Assembly (NCBI GenBank): GCA_002786025.1
Contig: NHNW01000002.1
Location: forward strand, 1,240,001 to 1,304,000
DNA from: Zasmidium citrigriseum
Lineage: Eukaryota > Ascomycota > Dothideomycetes > Mycosphaerellales > Mycosphaerellaceae
Length of the DNA stretch: 64,000 nucleotides
Reading direction: 5' to 3'
In this document: positions 55,218-64,000 of the stretch, one piece after another
Layout: each line of letters starts with the position of its first letter
Numbering within the stretch: the stretch's first letter is position 1
Position numbers and translations under genes: made by a program
Notes under the pieces: generated by a model
The model's input: only the letters and a program-made list of their open reading frames with translations
Told to the model about the DNA's origin: nothing
The model's database searches: none

Positions 55218-55837
55218 TCACGAAGGCACATAGTACGCTCTCTCCAGCGGTTCTCTCGCGGATTCCCAAGCAAGCCAGTCTGATCTTGTAGTCCTAGTTT
55301 CAATGTTAGCACTTGCCCTCAGACATCCTTCATCTCAATAACTTACGGCAGCAATCCCATCGCATTAACCTTCCAAATCCCCAGCGCCAAAGCCAGCAGA
55401 TTACATCCAATGTACGCCAACTTCGCCAGCAACATCTGCTCCTTATTCCCATCACTCTCCAACCTCTGAAACGTGCTCTGAATACCGAAGATTGCCTGCA
55501 CGGGTGCCTTGAACAGCATGAAGACCATCATGATGCTGAAGATCTGGAGGCTGTTGCCGGTCATGTACATGCCGATGGCGTTCATGGGCAGTTGTTTGGC
55601 GGGCGCGAGGGCGAGCTCCCAGGCTTTCTTGAGCTTCAAGCTGTCCATCTCTTCGGGTGTAGGTGCTTTGCGGGGCGTTACGGCGGATTTGGACCTGGAT
55701 TTGTTGGATTGTTGGAGGGCGTTGGATGGAGTGTAGCCTGGCGGGTCGGGGAAGGAGGTCTTGGATTTGGCGGGCGGTGCGGAGTTGAGGTCGAGGACCC
55801 ATTGCGGGGGCGGTGGAGGCGGCAGCAGACTCGACAT
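55218..55837 (-). CDS. EMC4: ER membrane protein complex subunit 4
   Basis: Two exons (55837-55347 and 55293-55218) sum to 567 nt, 188 residues. A Pro-rich N terminus (LLPPPPPPQWVLDL) leads to the conserved KKAWELALAPAKQLPMNA. Two hydrophobic segments follow (FSIMMVFMLFKAPVQAIF and LAKLAYIGCNLLALALGIW). The C terminus VNAMGLLPTTRSDWLAWE plus REPLERAYYVPS is a hallmark of EMC4, and the second exon is needed to supply it. EMC4 is part of the complex that inserts tail-anchored and some multipass proteins into the ER membrane. It is divergent from the beta-adaptin gene, 409 nt apart. Confidence 0.95.
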
Positions 55838-56246
55838 GGTGATGGTGGATAGTTGGTGGATTGCCCTGAAGTTGTGCAGCTCGATCTGAGGTGAAGTCGA
55901 GAGGTCGGCACTTTCACTTCCGCTTCGCGCCGAGAAGTCTAACGGCTTTAGAGTTTCCGGGGATCCAACATGCCTTCCATGTGAAACGCCGCCTACACCT
56001 ACGTAACGCTCTCTCACACTCTCAGAACTACCGTATACCACCCTCGAACCGCCGCATTATCGTTCATTCTACCAGCTAAAGCGCCAACATCGAAGCTACG
56101 CACCCTCTCAGCAGCCCCGCACCAGAGATATCACGAGACGCAGCGCATTGTGCAACAGCATTGGTTGAAGGGGGAAGATACATGCATGAGAGCTGAGCCA
56201 GCACGCCGGCGCCCAGCGAGGTGACGATAACGGATAGCTGGGCAAG
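55838..56246. other. divergent promoter region, EMC4 and beta-adaptin
   Basis: The 409 nt between the two start codons must hold both promoters of two secretory-pathway genes. No other feature is visible. Confidence 0.5.
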
Positions 56247-58670
56247 ATGAGTAGCGGCGGGGGTCAAGATGCGAAGTTCTTCGCAAGGGTATGTCCATCT
56301 CCCATCCCTAGACACCCAGCGCAAGCACCAGAGTTGTCGCAAGAGCTGGGAAGAGGTCTTATATAACCTATTTGACTGCATATTTGACAACACCCATCAT
56401 ACATTCGATCGTGGAACCCATGCGACTGCCACGATGTTCATCTACACTCTCCCTCCATCGCCATACACCCAAAACTTACACCGCACGAAACAGGGCAAGG
56501 TCGCCGAGCTGAAGATTGAGCTCAACAACAGCGGCGGCAAGAAGGACAAGAACTTCCTCGGCAAGAAAGTCGCACTGAAGAAGATCGTTGCAAATATGAC
56601 CATGAGTAATAACGATATGGTGGCCCTGTTTGCGGATATCATTCAGTGCATGCACATCCAGAACTTGGAGATCAAGAAGATGTACGAGGTGATGTTCAAA
56701 GAGCATGGATCGACGAGAGCTAAGAGTGAGCAGGTGCTTCCTTTACTTGGTCAACTACGCCAGGATGAAGCCCGACATTGCGTTGAACGCCTTACCAATC
56801 TTGCTTCAAGATCTCGGCGATACGAACCCACTCATGCGAGCGTTGGCCCTTCGAACCATGTCCTACATCCATGTGCGACAATTTGTTGAAGCGACTGTCG
56901 AGCCTTTGAAGACCCTCCTGAAGGACCCAGATCCATACGTTCGCAAGACGGCTGCCTTCACCGTAGCTAAACTCTACGATCACGATAGGCACCTGGTCGA
57001 GAAGAGCGAGTTGATTGATAGACTCAATTTGATGCTTCGCGACGAGAACCCTACTGTCGTCTCGTCTGCACTCGCCGCACTCATGGACATATGGGAGCGC
57101 AGTGAAAGCATCAAGCTGACGATTGACTATGCCAACGCCAGTAAAATAGTTCAGATCCTGCCTGACTGCTCCGAGTAAGAATCCATACGATCGAATGTGA
57201 CTGAGATGAATGGCTGACGAGTTTCGCAGATGGGGCCAGACTTACATTCTCGAAGCTTTAACCTCCTACGTTCCTCAAGATACCCAAGAAGCGACGATCC
57301 TCGCCGACCGCATTGCTCCACGCCTTTCACATACCAATTCAGCCGTTGTGCTGACCTGCATACGAGTTATGCTTTACCTCATGAACTACATTGAATCGGA
57401 AAGAGCGATCGCGGCGCTATGTGCAAAGCTCAGTCCACCACTCGTCACGTTGCTCAGCAAAGGCCCTGAAATCCAGTACTTGGCCCTTCGAAATGCTCTC
57501 CTGATACTGCAGAGAAGACCGGAAGTTCTGCGAAACGACATAAGAGTTTTCTTCTGCAAGTACAACGACCCGATTTATGTCAAGGTTACGAAGCTTGAAC
57601 TCATCTTCATGTTGGCGAATGAGAGAAACATTCGCGAAGTCTTGACGGAGCTACGAGAATACGCGACCGAGATCGACGTGCACTTCGTTCGGAAATCAGT
57701 ACGTGCGATTGGAAAGCTTGCGATCAAGATCGAGCCAGCTGCCAAGCTTTGCATCTCGACATTGTTAGAGTTGGTGGCTACCAAGGTGTCCTACATTGTA
57801 CAGGAAGCGACAGTGGTGATCAAGAACATCTTCCGGAAATACCCCAATCAATACGAGTCGATCATCTCGACACTCTGCGAAAACTTGGACTCGCTGGACG
57901 AGCCTGAAGCGAAGGCGGCCATGATCTGGGTCATTGGCCAGTATGCGGATCGCATTGACAATTCAGAGGTTCTGCTCGAGGACTTCCTGGACAGCTGGTC
58001 GGACGAGACACATGAAGTGCAGCTCGCACTGCTCACAGCTACCGTGAAGCTATTCATTCAACGGCCATCGAAAGGACAGGAACTTGTACCCAAAGTACTG
58101 AAGTGGGCGACCGAAGACACCGATAATCCGGATCTTCGAGACAGAGGCTACATGTACTGGCGGTTACTGAGCAGCAATCCAACAGCAGCAAAAGGCATTG
58201 TGATGGGCGAGAAGCCAGCAATTACGGCAGAGAGCGAAAAGTTGGATCCCGTTACATTGGAAGAAATGTGTCTGGTGGTTGGTACATTAGCAACGGTGTA
58301 CCTTAAGCCAGTCCACACGGTATTCCGCTCCGCACGGCCTCGACGACTACAAGACAGCCCAGCACTCCAGCGCGAACGACTGCCCAGCTGGCAGGCAGCA
58401 CAAGCAGCCAAGATGGTCGCAGCAGATGCTCAGGCGCCCGTCTCACTGAACGGCGGGCAGAACAATGGAGATGTTTTGGACGAGGCAGACGCCTACTTTG
58501 CGAGTATCGGCGCGCAAGGCGTTGCGAATGACGGGTTCGCGGCAAGCCCAACGCATACTGGCGGTGTCCAGAATGAGCAGATGTATGTTGTGAATCAAGG
58601 TCAAGGGCTGGGAACCGTGCGGCCGACGATGCACGTTCAGAATGGCGAGGGCGACCTTTTGAGCTTTTAG
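56247..58670 (+). CDS. AP complex beta-adaptin (probably AP-1)
   Basis: Four exons (56247-56288, 56494-56681, 56734-57174, 57230-58670) sum to 2,112 nt, 703 residues. The whole length is the adaptin N-terminal HEAT-like solenoid: GKVAELKIELN, then FADIIQCMHIQNLEIKKMCF, then RMKPDIALNALPILLQD, then RALALRTMSYIHVRQF, then DPDPYVRKTAA, then WGQTYILEAL, YNDPIYVKVTKLELI, YVVQEA-like YIVQEATVVIKNIF and LDEPEAKAAMIWVIGQYADR. The appendage (ear) domain of animal beta chains is missing; the end is a short linker ending GEGDLLSF. Beta-adaptins bind clathrin and dileucine cargo in AP-1 (Golgi/endosome) or AP-2 (plasma membrane); AP-1 is my inference. Intron 1 is 205 nt, long for this locus. Confidence 0.92.
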
Positions 58671-59102
58671 ATAGCTGCTGTATGATGAATGTGAAGAAGC
58701 CGCCTTTCTCGGCAGTTCGAAACAACGCCAACATTACGCAACGACCTCCGACTCAGGAGACACGAACATGCCACCATGCATATTCATCAATGCTCCACGC
58801 AGAGCGTTTCGACCGGGATGGCGCGCATCAAAGCTTCCTAATTTAGCCTACGAACGTTATCGATATGGTTGCTGTGGAAACGCCAACAGCAACATCCGGA
58901 AGCCGCGAACCTCGCACCTCTGCCGACGAACAACCAACCCTCGATCCACCATCACACATTCGCTACTCGCTACTGCCGCAATAATATCAATCGCAAGGCG
59001 TTGGATACAGTTGAGCGGAAGATGCAGGCTTAAGTCTCGCAGCACAGCACAGCATTCCTCTCACCTGCATTCCACTCGCTGCCCCGGACGACGACCATCA
59101 AG
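58671..59102. other. intergenic region, promoter of the chitin synthase
   Basis: The 432 nt separate two plus-strand genes. They should hold the chitin synthase promoter and 5' leader. Nothing else is visible. Confidence 0.4.
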
Positions 59103-62100
59103 ATGGCTGCGCCAGATGGCTACGGCCCTCCGCCAGGCTATGACGATACCACGCCCACCAACAACCAGTCGCAGAATGGCGCAACGATGCGACTCTTGAC
59201 CAATACAGATGACTCGCCATACCAACAAGCGTCAGTACACTCGCAAACAACTCCATCCAAACTCTCCCCGCATGACCTTTTCCTGCGAGCACAAGAGCGA
59301 CTTAGAAACGGCGCACCACCATCACACCCTCCACCATCACCAGCAACGTACATACCTCCACCCTCTCCCACCGAGAACCAGACTCGGTCCCACAGCCAAG
59401 ATGAGCTGAACTCCCTGCTCCGCGATGTCGAGAGCGACCTGTCACAATCCACCCGAGCTTCGGCCCCCAGAACGAAGAGATACAAAGTCCACTTTAGGGA
59501 CAAGAGCACAGACAACATCAGACAAGATTTGCCCCCAGCTGGTGATCTCGGCTCATTGCCCTCTTTTAACAGGCCCCCAAGCCCCCTCCAGCGAACCCAC
59601 CAGCATCAGCCCAGCATAAGGCCGCTTAGCAGGCAGCCTTCTGTTTTGGACAATGCGCCGGGTATGCCGCCGCCGACTAATGACTACGACCCGTACCGAC
59701 CTTCTTCGCGCTCGTCGCAGTCGCCTTCGAAGACTTTTGGAACACCGCGAGGATCGAGAGAATACGCCCGGCCTCCTGCTACTAACATACCCTTCGAACC
59801 GGCGGATATCAACGGCGCACCGAGACCAGGAACTCCATCATCACAGTATGGCTCACCAAAGCGACCTCTGCCTCCAGCACCATTGTTTGCTGCTGGACGA
59901 CCTCCATCAATGCACTCTGCCGCTGAGGTCGACAAGGAGCCCGAGATGACCGCGATCCCAATTGACGGGCCTGACGATGTCTTTGGCCCGCCAACTGACG
60001 ACAGTGATGTCCAGCGTCCTGCTTTGGAATCTCGCGAATCTTTCATGACGGAATCCACCCTCACAGACGGCGATGGCATGTACTCTGCAAAGCTGGAGGA
60101 CGAGGACGATCTCTACGGTCCAGCACCTACCGGAAAGCAAGAGAGACGAGGAGCGCGACAAGCTCAGATGACCAAGAAAGAGGTCAAGCTCATTAACGGC
60201 GAGCTGATTCTCGAGTGCAAGATTCCCACCATCTTGTACTCTTTTCTGCCTCGTCGCGACGATGTCGAATTCACCCACATGCGCTACACAGCCGTCACCT
60301 GCGATCCAGACGACTTTGTGGATCGAGGATACAAGCTACGACAGAACATTGGCCACACTTCTCGCGAGACCGAACTCTTCATCTGCATCACGATGTACAA
60401 CGAGAACGAGATTGACTTTACCCGCACCATGCACGGCGTGATGCGAAACATTTCACATTTCTGCAGTCGAGCCAAGTCCCGAACTTGGGGCAAGGACGGA
60501 TGGCAGAAGATTGTTGTGTGCATCATCTCGGACGGCCGAACGAAAGTGCATCCTCGCACACTCGATGCATTGGCCGCGATGGGATGCTATCAATCGGGCA
60601 TCGCCAAGAACTTGGTCAATCAGCGAGAAGTTACAGCACATGTGTACGAGTACACAACGCAGGTCTCACTCGATTCAGATCTCAAGTTCAAGGGTGCCGA
60701 GAAGGGCATTGTTCCTTGCCAGTTGATCTTTTGCTTGAAGGAGAAGAACGCAAAGAAGCTGAACAGTCACCGCTGGTTCTTCAATGCTTTTGGACGAGCA
60801 CTGAATCCGAATGTGTGCATTCTTCTGGACGTTGGAACGAAGCCTGGAGACGACTCATTGTACCATCTCTGGAAGGCGTTCGATCGTGACTCGAACGTTG
60901 CGGGAGCAGCTGGAGAAATCGTAGCAGCCAAGGGCAAGGCCTGGATGGCATTGCTGAATCCGCTTGTTGCCTCGCAGAACTTCGAGTACAAGATGTCAAA
61001 CATCCTGGACAAACCACTTGAGTCGGTCTTTGGATACATTACGGTCTTACCAGGTGCTCTGAGTGCCTATCGATACCACGCTCTGCAGAACGACGAAACC
61101 GGACACGGCCCTCTCAGCCAATACTTCAAGGGCGAGACTCTCCACGGACAAGATGCAGACGTCTTTACCGCCAACATGTACCTCGCCGAAGATCGTATCC
61201 TCTGTTGGGAGCTGGTCGCCAAGCGAAGTGAGCGATGGGTGCTGAAATATGTGCGCAACGCCACAGGAGAGACAGATGTCCCAGACGCCGTACCCGAATT
61301 CGTTTCGCAGCGTCGAAGATGGCTCAACGGTGCTTTCTTCGCTGCTGTGTACTCGCTGCTCCACTTCAAGCAGATCTGGTACACCGACCACACCATCGCC
61401 CGGAAGATCCTGCTGCATATCGAGTTCATCTACCAATTCGTGCAGCTCCTCTTCACCTTCTTCTCGCTCGGCAACTTCTACCTCACGTTCTACTTCATCG
61501 CTGGATCGCTCGCGGACAAGAAAGTCGATCCTTTTGGACACGGCATTGGCAACTTCCTCTTCATCGTTCTGCGCTATGTCTGCGTGCTTACGATCATGGT
61601 CCAGTTCATTCTGTCCATGGGCAATCGGCCGCAAGGAGCAAAGAAGATGTTCTTGGCATCATTGATCATCTTCAGCATCATCATGATCTACAACACCTTC
61701 GCCGCCATCTACATCGTGGTGCGACAGCTGACAGAGTCGTCCGACATATCATTCGGCAACAACGTCTTCACGAACCTCATCGTCTCCACCCTCTCGACCG
61801 TCGGCCTCTACTTCCTCATGAGCTTCATGTACCTCGACCCCTGGCACATGTTCACCTCATCCGCCCAATACTTCGCCCTCCTCCCTTCCTACATTTGCAC
61901 GCTCCAAGTCTACGCCTTCTGCAACGCCCACGACGTGACCTGGGGCACCAAAGGCGACAACGTCATCAACAAAGACCTGGGCGTTGCCAAAGTGGGCAAA
62001 AACGGCACAGTCGAACTCGAAATGCCTTCTGAACAACTCGACATCGACTCCGGCTACGACGAAGCCCTTCGCAACCTCCGTGACCGCGTTGAGGTTCCCA

Positions 62101-62555
62101 AGCCGGGCATCTCGGAGAACCAACTTCAAGAGGACTACTACCGCGCCGTGCGCACGTACGTGGTTATCGTCTGGATGATCTGCAACGCCATCCTCGCCAT
62201 GGGCGTCAGTGAGATTTACAGCAATACGCACGTCGCGAATAACTACTACCTCAAGTTCATCCTCTGGAGCGTGGCGTGTCTGGCGCTTTTCCGCGCGATT
62301 GGCAGCACGGCTTTCCTCGGCATCAATGCGGTGCATTCTTTTGCCGAGGGCAAGACCAAGTGGACGAATAAGGCGAGCAGTGTTCTTGGAGGTGGGAGCA
62401 AGGGAGGGAGTTCTGTTAGTGGGGGACGGAGTGTGGGGAGTTGGAGCAGTAAATTGAGCATGCCGAGTTGGATCAGTAGTAGTGGAAGTTGGGTTAGTAG
62501 TAAGGTGAGCAGTTTTACGCCGAGTAGTGTGGGGAGTTCGCTGGGACGGCGGTGA
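59103..62555 (+). CDS. chitin synthase (class III-like)
   Basis: A single exon of 1,150 residues. The first 350 residues are disordered and Pro/Ser-rich. The catalytic region opens with [18 protein letters not shown] and contains [51 protein letters not shown], the EDRILCWE motif (near residue 696) and QRRRWLNG (near 735). These are the conserved processive beta-glycosyltransferase motifs. At least six membrane segments follow. [21 protein letters not shown] and [10 protein letters not shown] point to class III by resemblance; class I or II is less likely. It polymerises UDP-GlcNAc into chitin at the plasma membrane. The last 70 residues are Ser/Gly-rich ([15 protein letters not shown]) and end LGRR. 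It is longer than the typical 900-1,000 residues of the class because of the N-terminal extension. Confidence 0.96.
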   Translation: MAAPDGYGPPPGYDDTTPTNNQSQNGATMRLLTNTDDSPYQQASVHSQTTPSKLSPHDLFLRAQERLRNGAPPSHPPPSPATYIPPPSPTENQTRSHSQDELNSLLRDVESDLSQSTRASAPRTKRYKVHFRDKSTDNIRQDLPPAGDLGSLPSFNRPPSPLQRTHQHQPSIRPLSRQPSVLDNAPGMPPPTNDYDPYRPSSRSSQSPSKTFGTPRGSREYARPPATNIPFEPADINGAPRPGTPSSQYGSPKRPLPPAPLFAAGRPPSMHSAAEVDKEPEMTAIPIDGPDDVFGPPTDDSDVQRPALESRESFMTESTLTDGDGMYSAKLEDEDDLYGPAPTGKQERRGARQAQMTKKEVKLINGELILECKIPTILYSFLPRRDDVEFTHMRYTAVTCDPDDFVDRGYKLRQNIGHTSRETELFICITMYNENEIDFTRTMHGVMRNISHFCSRAKSRTWGKDGWQKIVVCIISDGRTKVHPRTLDALAAMGCYQSGIAKNLVNQREVTAHVYEYTTQVSLDSDLKFKGAEKGIVPCQLIFCLKEKNAKKLNSHRWFFNAFGRALNPNVCILLDVGTKPGDDSLYHLWKAFDRDSNVAGAAGEIVAAKGKAWMALLNPLVASQNFEYKMSNILDKPLESVFGYITVLPGALSAYRYHALQNDETGHGPLSQYFKGETLHGQDADVFTANMYLAEDRILCWELVAKRSERWVLKYVRNATGETDVPDAVPEFVSQRRRWLNGAFFAAVYSLLHFKQIWYTDHTIARKILLHIEFIYQFVQLLFTFFSLGNFYLTFYFIAGSLADKKVDPFGHGIGNFLFIVLRYVCVLTIMVQFILSMGNRPQGAKKMFLASLIIFSIIMIYNTFAAIYIVVRQLTESSDISFGNNVFTNLIVSTLSTVGLYFLMSFMYLDPWHMFTSSAQYFALLPSYICTLQVYAFCNAHDVTWGTKGDNVINKDLGVAKVGKNGTVELEMPSEQLDIDSGYDEALRNLRDRVEVPKPGISENQLQEDYYRAVRTYVVIVWMICNAILAMGVSEIYSNTHVANNYYLKFILWSVACLALFRAIGSTAFLGINAVHSFAEGKTKWTNKASSVLGGGSKGGSSVSGGRSVGSWSSKLSMPSWISSSGSWVSSKVSSFTPSSVGSSLGRR

Positions 62556-63275
62556 TGTGTTTCGATAGAGAAAAAGGCGTTTTGGGTGGGGTTTGATGAT
62601 GGGATGTATGAGTTTATGAGTATTGCATGCGGTTAGACGTGCGGTTATGCCAATGTGGACATGATTGTATTATACTTCTGAACAGCTCTCCTTTTCGTCT
62701 TGTTGGGATGGACTTATTACTATGCAGCTACCCGAGACAAGATGGCTTGTGATCATTCCGAGTGGCGAAGTACCTTCTCCGTGCAACTCCCATCTCGGCT
62801 GTATGTCTCTACCCGCGGAAGCCCAGATGTTTGGGTGTCTCATGAGCAGGCACGTGTAACGTGGATGTCGTGACAACCCGCCAGGCGAAGTACTACCTTT
62901 ACCATCTCTAAAGCCTTCTGGGGCGTCTTATACAAATTGCAGACTTGAAGATTTGGTCTGTGAAAAACGTCCACGCTCCTTCCTCAAAGGCCCACGCCAA
63001 GAATCATGTGAAACTGCACCCCTGCAAGTTTTGGAACTTGACTTTTGGAATTGCGCCTAGCGTGTGGCGGCCCGTAGCTGCCGCGTGAGGGCACAAACAT
63101 TCAAGCTTGCATCTTGTGTCTGGCTTTGCTTTCAACTTTGGATGAAAGTGAGCCAGCGACTGCACTCGTCTTTCATTGCAGCAAGCAAAGCCGAAGTTCT
63201 CTCCGAACAACCTCACCCTCACTTCGCCAACAGACAACACCGACACGGCATGCGACATTGCGACCACCCACCAAA
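62556..63275. other. intergenic region before the right-edge gene
   Basis: About 720 nt holding the chitin synthase 3' end and the promoter of the last gene. Short frames are present on both strands but none is convincing. Confidence 0.4.
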
Positions 63276-64000
63276 ATGACGTCCGCCCTTGTAATCGCGC
63301 TCCTCGCCCTCACGGCGACGACAGCAGCAGAAAACTGCTACTTCCCCAACGGCGACGTCGCCCCCGACTCCTCGCCTTGCTTCCCCTCGCGCAGCAGCGG
63401 CACCGCAAGCGTCTGCTGTCCCCTCAACTGGGAGTGTCTGAGCAATGGACTCTGCTACCTCGAGGCGGAGAAATTTTATCAGAGGAGCTCGTGTACGGAT
63501 CGGACGTGGAGTAGTAGCACGTGTCCGGGGTATTGTACGCAGAGTAAGTCACCTATCACACTTCTTCCGAATTGGAGGGGGACGAGGAGGGATTTGGGGT
63601 TTGATGGGTGCTGACAAGGGACAGATAATACCGCGATCGGCAACGAAGCCGTTCAGCAATGCAGCGATGGATCTTGGTGCTGCGATAAGAACCGCGATCC
63701 GGACTGGATGTGCTGCGATGAGGATGATGCGGAGGTGATTTCTGTGCCGGATGGGAAGCAGGTGGCTTTTGTGTCGGAGGCGCCGAGCACGAGTTCTGTG
63801 CCGGATATGAGCAGCAGGAGTTCTGCTTCTTCATCTTCTGCGGCCTCGAGCAGCAGCAGCTCGTCCACATCCACCTCGAGTTCGACCTCAGAGCCAGAAA
63901 CGCCAGTCCCAACGACAATCACCACGCAAGCCGCAACAACCAACTCCGCCGGCCTCGCAACAACCGTCACCCTCGTCGAAACCTCCGCCTACACGCCCGC
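63276..64000 (+). CDS. secreted Cys-rich, Ser/Thr-rich protein (3' truncated by window edge)
   Basis: Exon 1 is 63276-63543; exon 2 starts at 63625 and runs past the window end. A signal peptide (MTSALVIALLALTATTAAE) is followed by a Cys-rich domain of about 100 residues: NCYFPNGDVAPD, then SVCCPLNWECLSNGLCY, then SSCTDRTWSSSTCPGYC, then QQCSDGSWCCD and MCCDE. A long Ser/Thr-rich stalk begins near position 63780. This layout is common in ascomycete membrane-anchored surface proteins, where a transmembrane helix and a short cytosolic tail usually follow; that part is not in the window. Function unknown. Confidence 0.85.

Noticed and set aside
1..64000. CRISPR arrays, rRNA genes, transposon ends or long inverted repeats
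   Set aside because: None seen. The regular repeats found are either protein-coding or too short and diverged.

Overview
The window is nuclear DNA of a filamentous ascomycete. Most genes carry short spliceosomal introns (about 45-65 nt, GT-AG) and recognisable fungal families: a chitin synthase, a GH71 alpha-1,3-glucanase, a heme-thiolate peroxidase, a GMC alcohol-oxidase-like enzyme, EMC4, ATP synthase subunit k and a beta-adaptin. Family content and gene style suggest a Dothideomycete (Mycosphaerellales/Capnodiales-like), but that placement is inference. I translated and spliced the genes by hand. Each multi-exon model below was checked to be a multiple of three with matching intron phases; exon edges may be off by one base in places.

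Layout. 1-3032 holds no gene I can support. 3033-16354 is one very large gene: a consistent 40-exon model gives about 3,594 residues with a signal peptide, long Ser/Thr-rich repeat arrays and two C-terminal DUF6923-type modules. 16646-37172 is rich in secreted and catabolic functions: a small secreted orphan, a sugar transporter, a heme-thiolate peroxidase, a GH31 alpha-glucosidase with an odd Gly/His/Trp insert, an arsenite methyltransferase, a GMC oxidase, a secreted intradiol dioxygenase, a GH71 glucanase and a single-pass membrane protein.

37865-44047 is a tandem array of four SET-domain proteins, all with a phase-1 intron just before the SET domain (in three of them after a 19-nt first exon). 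It is followed by a possible degraded gene (44.1-44.9 kb) and two neighbouring GIY-YIG-like (T5orf172/MUG113) proteins at 45417-47440.

47668-62555 is mainly housekeeping: holo-ACP synthase, a short-chain dehydrogenase, an MTFP1-like mitochondrial protein, ATP synthase subunit k, an F-box-like protein, EMC4, a beta-adaptin and a chitin synthase. A secreted Cys-rich/Ser-rich protein runs off the right edge.

The strongest unusual signals are the giant repeat gene, whose introns sit at equivalent places in successive repeat units, and the SET array beside the two GIY-YIG-like genes. No transposon, CRISPR array, rRNA or complete tRNA was found.
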